From contig BNHL01000001.1 in assembly GCA_015472025.1 (NCBI GenBank), positions 3,894,001 to 3,958,000 of the forward strand: a stretch of DNA of 64,000 nt, given 5' to 3'. Positions 35,666 to 45,020 of the stretch are shown here, one piece after another. A model generated the notes under the pieces. It was not told where the DNA came from, did no database searches, and worked only from the letters and a program-made list of their open reading frames with translations. The translations under genes were made by a program, and so were the position numbers. The stretch is from Cytophagales bacterium WSM2-2. Its GTDB lineage: Bacteria; Bacteroidota; Bacteroidia; Cytophagales; Cyclobacteriaceae. Every line of letters starts with the position of its first letter. Within the stretch, counting starts at the first letter, position 1.

Positions 35666-36904
35666 CTAGGACAATTTACTTGCTTCAATTGTTCCGTTTT
35701 GTACAAATTCTCTTTCGTTTTTAGCAATTACCATCGTGGCAACGCCATTGCCGATAATGTTGGTAATAGCCCGTGCTTCGCTCATAAATTTGTCAACGCC
35801 CAAAAGAAAAGCAAGGCCCTCTACCGGAATCTTGTGAATGGCCGTCAATGTTGAAGCCAGCACGATAAATCCACTACCGGTGACGCCCGCAGCTCCCTTA
35901 GAGGTGAGCATTAGTATGCCGAGGATAGAAAGAAGTTCAACAGCGCTTAGTTCTACTCCATAAAGCTGGGCAATAAAGATGACCGCCATGGAAAGGTAGA
36001 TCGAAGTGCCATCCAGGTTGAATGAATAACCCGCCGGTACTACGAGACCGACTACGGATTTCCGGCATCCCAGCTTTTCCAGTTTACTCATCAAAGAAGG
36101 TAAGGCGGCTTCGGAAGATGAAGTTGCCAACACGATGAGTAATTCTTCTTTGATGGTCTTCAGAAATGTCAGGATGTTGAAATTGAAGTAGCGCATGATT
36201 GCACCGAGGATCAGAAACACAAAAAGGGCCATCGCGAGGTAAACACACATCATCAGTTTGGCGAGAGGTACCAACGAATGCAATCCGAATTTTCCTACAG
36301 CAAAGGCTATCCCGCCAAAGGCCCCAACCGGTGCCAGGTACATTACGTATCTCAGCCCCTTGTAGATTATTTTGGAAATACGCTCAAGCCACGCAACGAT
36401 TTTTTCCCGCTGGCCGGCATAGCTTAAGCCGATGCCGGTGATGATCGCCACTACTAATACTTGCAGTGTAAAATTGGCCATTAGAAACTGTGTCCAGCTG
36501 AAGGCGGTCTTGTTGCTGGTGTACTTTGAAGCATCGGATATCTGGAGCCCCGCCTGATCAATGTGCCCCGGTTTGACAACGAGTGCAACAAGTACACCTA
36601 GCCCTAGGGCAATGGTTGTAACTACTTCAAAATAAATCAGCGCCTTTACACCGAGGCGCCCCACTTTCTTCAGATCACCGATAGCTCCGATACCGATGGT
36701 GATGGTGAGAAATATGATAGGCCCGATGAAGAGCTTAATAATGTCGACAAATGTCTTTCCTACGATTTCCATTTTTACCGCCTGGCCAGGGGCAAAGTGG
36801 CCGAGAACGATTCCGAAAACGATTGCAAATAGCACCTGGAAAGCGAGGTTACCGATTATCTTTTTGAAGGTCGCCAAGTGAAAAGGGGTAAAGTTTATTT
36901 GCAA
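35666..36904 (-). CDS. Dicarboxylate/amino acid:cation symporter (DAACS family)
   Basis: A 412-residue membrane protein of the glutamate/C4-dicarboxylate transporter family. It has the expected hydrophobic segments, the serine-rich hairpin ATSSSEAALP, the YSFNLDGTSIYLSM helix (TM7 motif related to NMDGT), and TSKGAAGVTGSGFIVLASTL for hairpin 2, followed by LLGVDKFMSEARAITNIIGN. It imports glutamate, aspartate, succinate or related acids with Na+ or H+. Its start lies only 40 bases from the divergent GH2-GH53 gene, leaving a very short shared promoter region. The substrate cannot be decided from sequence. Confidence 0.93.
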   Translation of the reverse strand: MQINFTPFHLATFKKIIGNLAFQVLFAIVFGIVLGHFAPGQAVKMEIVGKTFVDIIKLFIGPIIFLTITIGIGAIGDLKKVGRLGVKALIYFEVVTTIALGLGVLVALVVKPGHIDQAGLQISDASKYTSNKTAFSWTQFLMANFTLQVLVVAIITGIGLSYAGQREKIVAWLERISKIIYKGLRYVMYLAPVGAFGGIAFAVGKFGLHSLVPLAKLMMCVYLAMALFVFLILGAIMRYFNFNILTFLKTIKEELLIVLATSSSEAALPSLMSKLEKLGCRKSVVGLVVPAGYSFNLDGTSIYLSMAVIFIAQLYGVELSAVELLSILGILMLTSKGAAGVTGSGFIVLASTLTAIHKIPVEGLAFLLGVDKFMSEARAITNIIGNGVATMVIAKNEREFVQNGTIEASKLS

Positions 36905-36944
36905 TATGTTGATTAGATTCGAGAGTATTTCAAAACCTGAATAA

Positions 36945-39900
36945 TTGATGAAACACCTTGCCTGCTTTTTAGTGTTTTCTCTGATTTTTTACACCACGGG
37001 TTTTTCTCAGTCACGAACACGGACATCATTGGATGAGAAGTGGAAATTTCATTTTGGCCATGCTGCTAATCCCGAGAAGGATTTTAACTACAGCATCAAT
37101 ACAATCTATTCCAAGTCGGGCGGAGCTTACAAGACCGCCATCGATCCCCGGTTCAACGACAGCACCTGGAGAACTTTGAATGTTCCACACGATTGGGCGG
37201 TTGAGTTGCCGTTTGTCAATGTAAAAAATTCGGACGTAGAGTCTCACGGGTATAAACCTGTGGGAGGGATGTTTCCCGAAACAAGCATCGGCTGGTATCG
37301 CAAACACTTTACAGTTGCCAAGGCCGACTCTGGTTCACGATTTCAAATACAATTCGATGGCATTTTCAGAAACGCTTCTGTATGGCTCAACGGATTTTAT
37401 TTAGGCACGAATTTCAGTGGTTATATCGGGGCATCGTATGACGTCACAGACTATGTCCGTTTTAACAAGGACAATGTTCTTGTGGTCAGAGTCGATGCCA
37501 CTCAGTACGAAGGATGGTTTTATGAAGGAGCGGGTATCTATCGTCACGTGTGGCTGAACAAATACAACAACGTCCACATTACGGAGGGAGGCCTTTTTGC
37601 CTACACCGATGTGCAGGGCACTTCTGCCAATGTGACGATCGAGACAAGTGTGGAGAATCAAGACTTGAATGCAGCCAACTGTACGGTCTACTCTTATGTC
37701 ACCAACAGGGAAGGTAAAATACTGACTCAAAGCAAAGAGCAACCGCTCAGTCTAGGAGTAAATGCAAAGAGCAAAGTGAAACAACAACTGACTCTCGCCA
37801 ATTTCCGCTGGTGGTCACTGGATGACCCGTACATGTACCGGGCTGTGTCTGTGATAAAGTCAGGAGGTAAAGTGGTGGATGTTGTCAGGAGTAAGTTCGG
37901 CATCCGGACGTTGCGCTTCGATGGAAATGAAGGCTTCTTTCTCAACGGGAAGCACGTGAAGATTCTTGGTACAAACAATCATCAGGACCATGCCGGGGTC
38001 GGGAGCGCGTTGCCAGACTACTTACATTATTATAGAGTTCGCTTGTTGAAAAACATGGGATCGAACGCTTATCGCGCAAGTCATAATCCACCGGCCCCTG
38101 AATTGTTAGACGCATGCGACAGTCTCGGGATGTTGGTAATGGATGAACCCCGGTTGCTCAACAGTAGTCCGGAATATATCAGTCAGTTCGAGCGAATGGT
38201 TCTTCGTGATCGCAATCATCCATCCATTTTTATCTGGTCCATTGGGAATGAAGAAGGATGGATACACACCACAAGCAATGGTAAGAGAATAGCTTTGACG
38301 GTGATGGCAAAGCAAAAGGAACTTGACCCGACAAGGACAAGTACTTATGCCGCAGATGTTGCCAACGTATACAAAGGCGTTAATGAAGTTATTCCGGTTC
38401 GTGGATTTAACTACCGCCAGTATGGTGTAGCGGATTATCACCGTGATCACCCGAGCCAGCCGATCATCGGCACGGAGATGGGAAGTACCGTGACGACACG
38501 TGGAATCTATGTGAAGGACTCCATTCGTGGTTACGTACCTGATCAGGACATCACTGCGCCCTGGTGGGCAAGCAAAGCGGAAGTGTGGTGGAAGCTCGCG
38601 GCCGACAATAATTACTGGGCCGGCGGTTTTGTATGGACCGGTTTCGACTACCGTGGCGAGCCGACACCTTTTCATTGGCCGAATATCAGTTCGCATTTCG
38701 GAATCATGGACGCCTGTGGTTTCCCGAAGAACATCTATTACTACTATCAAAGCTGGTGGACAGACAAAGATGTGCTGCACATTTCGCCACATTGGAACTG
38801 GCGCGACAAACGCGGACAACCTATAGATGTGTGGGTGAACACCAACGCGGACAACGTTGAGCTATTTCTCAATGGAAAAAGTCTCGGAAAAAAAGACATG
38901 GAACGCAACGGCCATTTGCAATGGTCTGTCAACTATCAACCCGGCGCACTTGAAGCAGTTGCATTCAAGAAAGGGAAGAAGCTGACCACCAAAGTTGAAA
39001 CTACCGGCACTCCGACCGAAGTGGTGATGACTCCTTACAAAACAACGATGCTTGCTGATGGGAAAGACGTTTGTGTTATTAATCTCACGGCCATTGATCG
39101 TGAAGGGCGTGAGGTGCCGGACGCAGACAACATGGTGAAATTTGAAATTACCGGACCGGGAAAAATTATTGGTGTTGGCAATGGCGATCCCAGTAGTCAT
39201 GAACCGGACCAGGGAATTGATGGCGCATGGCAACGCAGTTTCTTTAATGGGAAATGCCAGGTTATCGTTCAGTCTAATGGCAAGTCGGGTACGATTCACT
39301 TCGAAGCAAAAGCAAGCGGCCTATGGACAGGCTCAACGGATATTGTCACCGTGCCTATTGGAAGTGCAACGTCAGTTTCTATCGACAGGAAATATGAATT
39401 GAAAGGTGAGGCTGCCAAAATGAGAAAGTCAACTCCAATGATTGGTGCTGACATTTCTTTTTTGCCTGAACTGGAAGATCGTGGAATAAAATTTTCAGAT
39501 AACGGAACGTCAAAGGATGCTATTCAGATATTGAAAGATCATGGATTCAACTATGTGCGTTTGCGAGTCTTCAACGATCCTGCTAAAGAGAAGGGATATT
39601 CTCCAGCGAAAGGTTTTTGTGATCTTGCGCACACCAAGCAAATGGCCAAACGAGTAAAGGAGGCAGGTATGAAACTTTTGCTCGACTTCCACTATAGCGA
39701 CTACTGGGCTGATCCGGGCAAGCAGTACAAGCCGGATGCTTGGAAAGATCTCTCTTTCGAGAATCTGAAAAAGGCTCTTCATGATTACACTAAAAAAGTA
39801 GTACAAGAGCTGAAAGATCAGGGCACAACACCCGATATGGTGCAGGTTGGAAATGAAATCAATCATGGCATGGTATGGCCCGAAGGAAATGTCAATCACG

Positions 39901-40346
39901 TGGACAGTCTTGCACAATTATTCTCTGCAGGTGTAGCCGGTGTCAAAGCCGTTGATACCAACATTATCATTATGCTTCATGTGGCTTTGGGAGGGCAAAA
40001 TGATGAAACGGTTTGGTTTGTAGATCAGATGTTAAAGCGGCAAGTCCACTTTGATGTGATCGGACTTTCGTACTATCCCAAATGGCATGGTACGCTTGAT
40101 GATCTCCGGGATAATATGAATGATTTATTAAAAAGATACGAACAGGACATTATCCTCGTAGAGTACTCTGCAAAGAAAGAGGAGGTAAGCAAAATCGTTT
40201 TCGAATTGCCAGGAGGCCGTGGTAAAGGCACATGCATTTGGGAGCCGTTGAATACGTGGGAGTCCGTCTTTGACCGCGAAGGCAAGTCAAACGACTTCCT
40301 GAAGATGTACGACCAGATTAGTAAGAAGTACCTGACCTCAAATTGA
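36945..40346 (+). CDS. Secreted GH2-GH53 fusion (beta-galactosidase / endo-beta-1,4-galactanase)
   Basis: An 1133-residue protein with signal peptide (ending YTTGFSQ). Residues about 25-810 are a GH2 enzyme: sugar-binding jelly roll, Ig-like domain, barrel with acid/base Glu436 (IGNEEGW) and nucleophile Glu511 (IIGTEMGS), and two further beta domains. Residues 826-1133 form a complete GH53 endo-galactanase: MIGADISFLPE start, acid/base Glu971 (VGNEINHGM) and nucleophile Glu1073 (ILVEYSA). GH53 cuts beta-1,4-galactan of pectin side chains; the GH2 half would release galactose from the oligosaccharides. Both active sites are intact, so the protein is probably bifunctional. The stop TGA joins the opposite gene's stop in TGATCA. 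Confidence 0.93.
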   Translation: MMKHLACFLVFSLIFYTTGFSQSRTRTSLDEKWKFHFGHAANPEKDFNYSINTIYSKSGGAYKTAIDPRFNDSTWRTLNVPHDWAVELPFVNVKNSDVESHGYKPVGGMFPETSIGWYRKHFTVAKADSGSRFQIQFDGIFRNASVWLNGFYLGTNFSGYIGASYDVTDYVRFNKDNVLVVRVDATQYEGWFYEGAGIYRHVWLNKYNNVHITEGGLFAYTDVQGTSANVTIETSVENQDLNAANCTVYSYVTNREGKILTQSKEQPLSLGVNAKSKVKQQLTLANFRWWSLDDPYMYRAVSVIKSGGKVVDVVRSKFGIRTLRFDGNEGFFLNGKHVKILGTNNHQDHAGVGSALPDYLHYYRVRLLKNMGSNAYRASHNPPAPELLDACDSLGMLVMDEPRLLNSSPEYISQFERMVLRDRNHPSIFIWSIGNEEGWIHTTSNGKRIALTVMAKQKELDPTRTSTYAADVANVYKGVNEVIPVRGFNYRQYGVADYHRDHPSQPIIGTEMGSTVTTRGIYVKDSIRGYVPDQDITAPWWASKAEVWWKLAADNNYWAGGFVWTGFDYRGEPTPFHWPNISSHFGIMDACGFPKNIYYYYQSWWTDKDVLHISPHWNWRDKRGQPIDVWVNTNADNVELFLNGKSLGKKDMERNGHLQWSVNYQPGALEAVAFKKGKKLTTKVETTGTPTEVVMTPYKTTMLADGKDVCVINLTAIDREGREVPDADNMVKFEITGPGKIIGVGNGDPSSHEPDQGIDGAWQRSFFNGKCQVIVQSNGKSGTIHFEAKASGLWTGSTDIVTVPIGSATSVSIDRKYELKGEAAKMRKSTPMIGADISFLPELEDRGIKFSDNGTSKDAIQILKDHGFNYVRLRVFNDPAKEKGYSPAKGFCDLAHTKQMAKRVKEAGMKLLLDFHYSDYWADPGKQYKPDAWKDLSFENLKKALHDYTKKVVQELKDQGTTPDMVQVGNEINHGMVWPEGNVNHVDSLAQLFSAGVAGVKAVDTNIIIMLHVALGGQNDETVWFVDQMLKRQVHFDVIGLSYYPKWHGTLDDLRDNMNDLLKRYEQDIILVEYSAKKEEVSKIVFELPGGRGKGTCIWEPLNTWESVFDREGKSNDFLKMYDQISKKYLTSN

Positions 40347-41492
40347 TCAAAGAAACTTCAGCCATTTCTTTTCAGGGTGATTGAACTTGTACTTTACATA
40401 CCATCGGCACGCGATGTACAACAAGATAACGTCAACGAGGAAAACGAGATAAAGTAATCCCAGGCTCCAGCGGAATTCTTCCGGCATCCAGGTGTATGGA
40501 GCGGAGTCATACCATTCGGAATTGACACGACCATCTTTGATCATTTGCACAACTAATGCACTGACATGAATTAAAGGGATGTGCAACAAATAGTAGAAGA
40601 ACGGCACCTTGCCGAAGGTGATCATCGCTTTCGCAAATGCGTTTGTCATCTTTTCAACGTAAGGCATGAGCGATATCAGCGGTCCGAGCGTCATCATCAG
40701 GAAGAGTTGTGATGCCGGGTATTTGACTTGATTAAGCAATCGGAATATAAATGGAGGGGCTTCCGGATTCGAATTCATCAATGCTCTCACTGTTCCGAAT
40801 ACGAGGAACAATCCTGTTGCTCCAAGTCCGATGTTTAGGAGAAACTTATTTCTCTTGATTTCATCTAATTGTAATATCATTCCAAAACCGTAACCGGCAG
40901 CCATCACGCCTATCCATGGAACAAGGACATAGAGAATAGTAATGTGTGGTGGAGCTTCGAGCCCGGAAGAATAAATGAACTCCCAAAAATATCCGAATGG
41001 AATCCTTGAGGCCTCTGGTAATAATCGAGGCACGAAACTGAAAATGTTCTGAAGGAAGATGATCGCCAGCCCAATAATTCCGACAGTCTTTGCATTAAGC
41101 CGCACGAGAAGAGAAAGAGTTACCATGCACCAACCCAGCATCCAGATCACTCCGGCCAGTGTGAACTTCGCATAGTCAAAATTAAAAGTCCAGCAAAAGC
41201 GGATGAGAGTCAACTCCAGTACAATCAACAAAATACCCCTCGTCAAAAGATAGCGGGCAAGTTGTTTGGTGTCGTTGAGTTTTACGCCATACAAGAAAGC
41301 GCTGGTGCCGGAAAGGAATACAAAAGCAGGAGCACAGAAATGTGTTACCCATCGGGTAAAGAAGATTCCGGGATCAGGACCTCCTGGAGGCAGCCCTGAA
41401 TAGACACGCACGTGGTCAATGGCCATGAGAACTATTACGAGTCCGCGAATAAAATCTACAGACTGGATACGACTGAGGTTGGTAGCTTGCAT
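40347..41492 (-). CDS. DUF1624 / acyltransferase-like membrane protein
   Basis: A 381-residue integral membrane protein with about ten hydrophobic segments. The opening RIQSVDFIRGLVIVLMAIDHVRVY is the hallmark of DUF1624 and heparan-alpha-glucosaminide acetyltransferase-related proteins, in which a membrane His/Asp pair (here IDHVR) is thought to carry an acyl group. FLSGTSAFLYG and PLIHVSALVVQM are further family segments. The protein could acylate a cell-surface sugar, but this is inferred from the family. It is convergent and directly abutting to the GH2-GH53 gene. Confidence 0.85.
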   Translation of the reverse strand: MQATNLSRIQSVDFIRGLVIVLMAIDHVRVYSGLPPGGPDPGIFFTRWVTHFCAPAFVFLSGTSAFLYGVKLNDTKQLARYLLTRGILLIVLELTLIRFCWTFNFDYAKFTLAGVIWMLGWCMVTLSLLVRLNAKTVGIIGLAIIFLQNIFSFVPRLLPEASRIPFGYFWEFIYSSGLEAPPHITILYVLVPWIGVMAAGYGFGMILQLDEIKRNKFLLNIGLGATGLFLVFGTVRALMNSNPEAPPFIFRLLNQVKYPASQLFLMMTLGPLISLMPYVEKMTNAFAKAMITFGKVPFFYYLLHIPLIHVSALVVQMIKDGRVNSEWYDSAPYTWMPEEFRWSLGLLYLVFLVDVILLYIACRWYVKYKFNHPEKKWLKFL

Positions 41493-41517
41493 AGGGTAGT
41501 GAATTTATAACTATGCC

Positions 41518-41550
41518 TTAAAAAGAAAAAGCCATCCGTTGATGGATGGC
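41518..41550 (-). terminator. Intrinsic terminator of the DUF5723 gene
   Basis: On the minus strand GCCATCC, loop ATCAAC, GGATGGC is followed by TTTTTCTTTT. It is 24 bases beyond the stop codon of the DUF5723 gene. Confidence 0.85.
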
Positions 41551-41574
41551 CTGGTTTGTTTGTACCTGATGTAC

Positions 41575-43056
41575 TTACCGCTTCCTGACTTTATCGGGAG
41601 TGTAGTTCTTGTATAGTTTTCGCCTGATGGATTTGCTTTCCTCTTTCTCAGGTGTGAGTTGGCCAGTAGGAGTGGAACCATCTTTCGGCCTCTTTTCTCT
41701 CTTGATCCTGTCCCAGCCCCAGACGAAATTCAGCCCAGCTCTGACGTTAAAGAACTGTGTGTTGTTGGTGAAATTGTTCAACTCTTTTCCTGACATGGCG
41801 ATGCTGAGCAAATTGTCTCCAACCATATATAATTGAAATGGAGCAAGGTTAAATGATACTCCAGCGCCTACGTTCTTAAACGAGTTGCTGGCAATTGAAT
41901 AGCTGGCGGCAACGCTTACAATTCTGCCTAAGTGCTTGTTAGCTCCAAGTGTAATACCCGTGTTGAACCTTCCTTTGAATTTCTCCATGAACACCACTGC
42001 TCCTGCTGTAAAGTTGTGAGGCATCTCGTACATGCCGCTCAGGTATGCACGGCCTGGAATGGGAGAATTGTATGCACCGATAGGCGCCTCTTTCACTTTG
42101 AATTTATTCTGAAGAGTATCTCCCAGCGAATTCAGGTAATCGGTATTGCCGTTGACCACCTTACTCAGGTCAACACCATCAAATGTATAAGACGCTTTCT
42201 TAGGATCTAGTGAGTATCCATAGGTGTTGTTTTGCCAATGAATGGTGCCGATGTCGATCAAACTGGCGCCAAGTGTGATGCGATCCATAACTTTATAAGT
42301 AGCTCCAAGGTCTACACCGAATCCGTTGTTGTTGAGATAATTCTTGTAACTGCTACCGAAGTCAAAGCCTGACTGTGTGAAGTTGTAAATACCAGATGTG
42401 CGAACGTCCATAGCACCAGTTGCTGTTAATGCATAATTGGAAGCGTCAGTTTGTAGATTCAACGTTGCGCTTTTGGTAGTTACGTTTGTAATACCTTTTA
42501 GAATTTTCAAGCGTGCGCCAACGGTGAGCTTTTCGTTAACACGGTAAGATCCGCCCACTGCAGTTTCCAAAAAAGTAACTGACTCAGCTTTTGGAGAGAG
42601 AGAAGCTGTTTGTCCAATATAAGCCGCATTGCCATTGATGAAAACACCCATGAGGTCCTTCGGCAGTAAAAGGCGATTGTAAACTTTGGCTGTTGAATTC
42701 AAAGTAATGTACAACCTGGAATTGATCTTTATGCCGAGACGGAACAAGTCCAGGTGAAGTGCCTGGGTGATGTAATTATTCGGCTTCAGGTTACCGTAGA
42801 GTTTGGGCAAGTCGGCTTTTACCGAATCGTGCTCATGTTTGATTGCATCATTATAAGTAAAGGCATTGTTCGAATAGTATGCCATGACCGAAGATCCTGG
42901 CAGCCCTACAGATACTTTATATTTTGGAATGATCGCGGGATTATTGTAGACCACCTGCGGCAGGCTGTTCATAAATGTCAGCGTGCTTTCAGTTTGTGCT
43001 ACTACACTACTAACAGAGGCAAGGCAAAACGCCAAGAGAGGAATTATCTTTTTCAT
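41575..43056 (-). CDS. Outer-membrane beta-barrel protein, DUF5723 family
   Basis: A 493-residue protein with signal peptide (MKKIIPLLAFCLASVSSVVAQ). It has the DUF5723 layout: TFMNSLPQVVYNNPAIIPKYKVSVGLPGS near the start, ISSR-like barrel strands such as GVDLGATYKVMDRITLGASLIDIG, and RAYLSGMYEMPHNFTAGAVVF. This is a FadL-like porin-type barrel of unknown role, frequent in Bacteroidota. The C-terminal tail (residues about 445-493) is strongly basic (KREKRPKDG, RRKLYKNYTPDKVRKR). It overlaps the upstream lipoprotein gene by one base (ATGA), so both are probably made together. Confidence 0.88.
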   Translation of the reverse strand: MKKIIPLLAFCLASVSSVVAQTESTLTFMNSLPQVVYNNPAIIPKYKVSVGLPGSSVMAYYSNNAFTYNDAIKHEHDSVKADLPKLYGNLKPNNYITQALHLDLFRLGIKINSRLYITLNSTAKVYNRLLLPKDLMGVFINGNAAYIGQTASLSPKAESVTFLETAVGGSYRVNEKLTVGARLKILKGITNVTTKSATLNLQTDASNYALTATGAMDVRTSGIYNFTQSGFDFGSSYKNYLNNNGFGVDLGATYKVMDRITLGASLIDIGTIHWQNNTYGYSLDPKKASYTFDGVDLSKVVNGNTDYLNSLGDTLQNKFKVKEAPIGAYNSPIPGRAYLSGMYEMPHNFTAGAVVFMEKFKGRFNTGITLGANKHLGRIVSVAASYSIASNSFKNVGAGVSFNLAPFQLYMVGDNLLSIAMSGKELNNFTNNTQFFNVRAGLNFVWGWDRIKREKRPKDGSTPTGQLTPEKEESKSIRRKLYKNYTPDKVRKR

Positions 43057-44630
43057 CAGAATTTGGCGCTGAGTTTAAAAGTAGCACGCAACCCAAACTT
43101 CACGTTGATCTTGTATTGCGATTTAAATTTCACATTAACCTGTGCGCCACTCGCATCTTTAGAGGTATTCATCTTGGCGCGCACAATGATCTTTTTAGCT
43201 TTAAAAATCTGGGAGACTTTACTCTGCACCAATGGAATTGATTTGTCAAAGACTCCGGGTGATTTGAGCTCACCGTTCCCGTCTACTGTACTTCCCTTGA
43301 CAACTCCTGTCTGCGAGGCTGTCAAAAGCGAGTCGATAAATACGTACTTATCCGTAGTAAGAATGAATTGCAAGTTAGCATCCAACGGAAGTTCATTGGT
43401 GACAAGAGCTTTCAGTGATGCTGAATCAATTTTTGACTGATCAACATCGCTGAAATCTATATCCATGGTATCTGCTATGATAATGTTAGAAGCCTTTCCG
43501 TAGAGCGGAATTTCAACGTGCATTTTTACCCGCATTTTGCTGGTATCTGCCATGAAATTAGTTCCTGACGAAAGCCCCGCATTGATGTGCCCCGCTACCT
43601 GGTAATAAAACTGGGAGGGAGCAAAATCGATCACCTGGTTTACATTGGAAATCGATACGGGTGTAGTAGCCGAACTGCCAAGCGTTGCAGGTTGTGTGAT
43701 GGAAATAGGACTGGCAGGATTAGTTTGAATAGTGAGCGGATTGCTTCCTGTTTTTCTTGCTTCGAGCTTGGTGAAAGTAACCGTCAGGGGGACTCCGTAA
43801 TCGCTTGTTACATCCATGGTGATCGATGGCTGTGCAAAGGAAACAGAGGCTCCACTTTGAAACGAACTACCGAATGCTCCAATATCGATGGTCTGTGGGG
43901 CAGGCGTTGCTACCTGATCTCCCAGGAAGCCCTTGATATATGAGAAGTCCATCCCGGCGAAGGACATACCTACGTTTAATGTGGTGCCGGGTACGATGGT
44001 CGATGAAGAAGTATTTTTCTTGATAATCAGTGTGAGCTGAAGCGTAAACTTATTGGCCGTTGCGCTTTTAAATGTATAGCCTGCAATGGAAATGGTACCA
44101 GTTCCAGTGACCTCTTGTGAAAACGCGATCCCATTGTTGGTTACAAATTCCGGGATACTGATAAGCACGGCATATTTGAAATTATTGTTTACGGGGGTAA
44201 GGTTCATGTTGTAAGAAAGTGCCCCAGCCTTGAATGCGATTTCTGTTAGTTTTTCGGGAGTGATCCCCATATCTACGACTTGTGAAAGCGTAGTGGCGCT
44301 TACATCGTTTTGGTTAGCCGGGTAAATTCCCGGAGGCACGGCCAGTTGCTTATTGAGATTTCCGACAGCCGGAATCACTATTAGATCGCGAATATCCTGC
44401 GATGCAAGAGACTGATCATAACTTAGGTAGATCAACCCATCGGACTTGACTTTTATATTGGCAGAGTCTTTGTCACTGAGAAAGTCAGTAATGGAAAGGG
44501 TGCCCGAAGCCAGCGGCACAGCAAATTGTGGATTGGCGGTAACGCCTTTTACTTTAAAGTCGCTGTCATTAAAAGTACACGCCCAAACAGCTGTGGCCAA
44601 CGCCAACAATAGCACCAATTTCGTCCTCAT
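43056..44630 (-). CDS. Large predicted lipoprotein, beta-rich
   Basis: A 524-residue protein with a type II signal: MRTKLVLLLALATAVWAC, lipid-anchored Cys18. The rest is Thr/Ser-rich and almost all beta strand (for example GTISIAGYTFKSATANKFTLQLTLIIKK and VSFAQPSITMDVTSDYGVPLTVTFTKLEA). No catalytic motif is visible and I do not recognise a named domain. Its translation is coupled to the DUF5723 barrel protein, so a lipoprotein-barrel pair at the outer membrane is likely. The function is unknown. Confidence 0.75.
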   Translation of the reverse strand: MRTKLVLLLALATAVWACTFNDSDFKVKGVTANPQFAVPLASGTLSITDFLSDKDSANIKVKSDGLIYLSYDQSLASQDIRDLIVIPAVGNLNKQLAVPPGIYPANQNDVSATTLSQVVDMGITPEKLTEIAFKAGALSYNMNLTPVNNNFKYAVLISIPEFVTNNGIAFSQEVTGTGTISIAGYTFKSATANKFTLQLTLIIKKNTSSSTIVPGTTLNVGMSFAGMDFSYIKGFLGDQVATPAPQTIDIGAFGSSFQSGASVSFAQPSITMDVTSDYGVPLTVTFTKLEARKTGSNPLTIQTNPASPISITQPATLGSSATTPVSISNVNQVIDFAPSQFYYQVAGHINAGLSSGTNFMADTSKMRVKMHVEIPLYGKASNIIIADTMDIDFSDVDQSKIDSASLKALVTNELPLDANLQFILTTDKYVFIDSLLTASQTGVVKGSTVDGNGELKSPGVFDKSIPLVQSKVSQIFKAKKIIVRAKMNTSKDASGAQVNVKFKSQYKINVKFGLRATFKLSAKF

Positions 44631-44858
44631 AGATTAAAGCAATAATATGTGATTTATTCATTAAAGCGAAGGCTTCGTAACCTGCTCAGCCAAATAAACC
44701 GGTCACATATTTAGGTGATTGTTAGGATAAAGCAAAACTTACTTTAAGGATTACGATAATAACCGTAGAGTTCCGGGTTAACACATACTTCATATGGGCA
44801 TAACCTAAATATAAAGGACTTGCACCCTTACAAGTCGCTTTCTCCCGTTAAATTCAGT

Positions 44859-45020
44859 ATGACTTCAAAAGCAACTAAAATAGGGAGAGCGCTCATTTCC
44901 GCGATTTTTATCGCAGGTTCTGTGGCGATTATCATTTATGACGGGAGGACGCGTAAGGAAGAGAAAGTGGTCAAGGTTGACACTATGAAAAAAGATACCG
45001 TTCAACATGTCAGGAAGTAA
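44859..45020 (+). CDS. Small single-pass membrane protein, putative
   Basis: From ATG 44859 the frame gives 53 residues: a short basic start (MTSKATKIGRA), one membrane helix (LISAIFIAGSVAIIIYDG) and a charged tail with alternating Lys, Asp and Glu. A longer version from TTG 44820 is less likely. The end overlaps the HD-domain gene on the other strand by 11 bases. No known family is recognised. It may be a real small protein, because the TM-plus-charged-tail layout is typical, but coding evidence is limited. Confidence 0.4.
   Translation: MTSKATKIGRALISAIFIAGSVAIIIYDGRTRKEEKVVKVDTMKKDTVQHVRK

Noticed and set aside
38106-38819. 237-residue minus-strand open frame
   Set aside because: It is opposite to the active-site region of the GH2-GH53 gene and is a shadow.
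44820-44858. TTG-started longer version of the small membrane protein
   Set aside because: The extra 13 residues do not look like a leader; ATG 44859 gives a cleaner start before the membrane helix.
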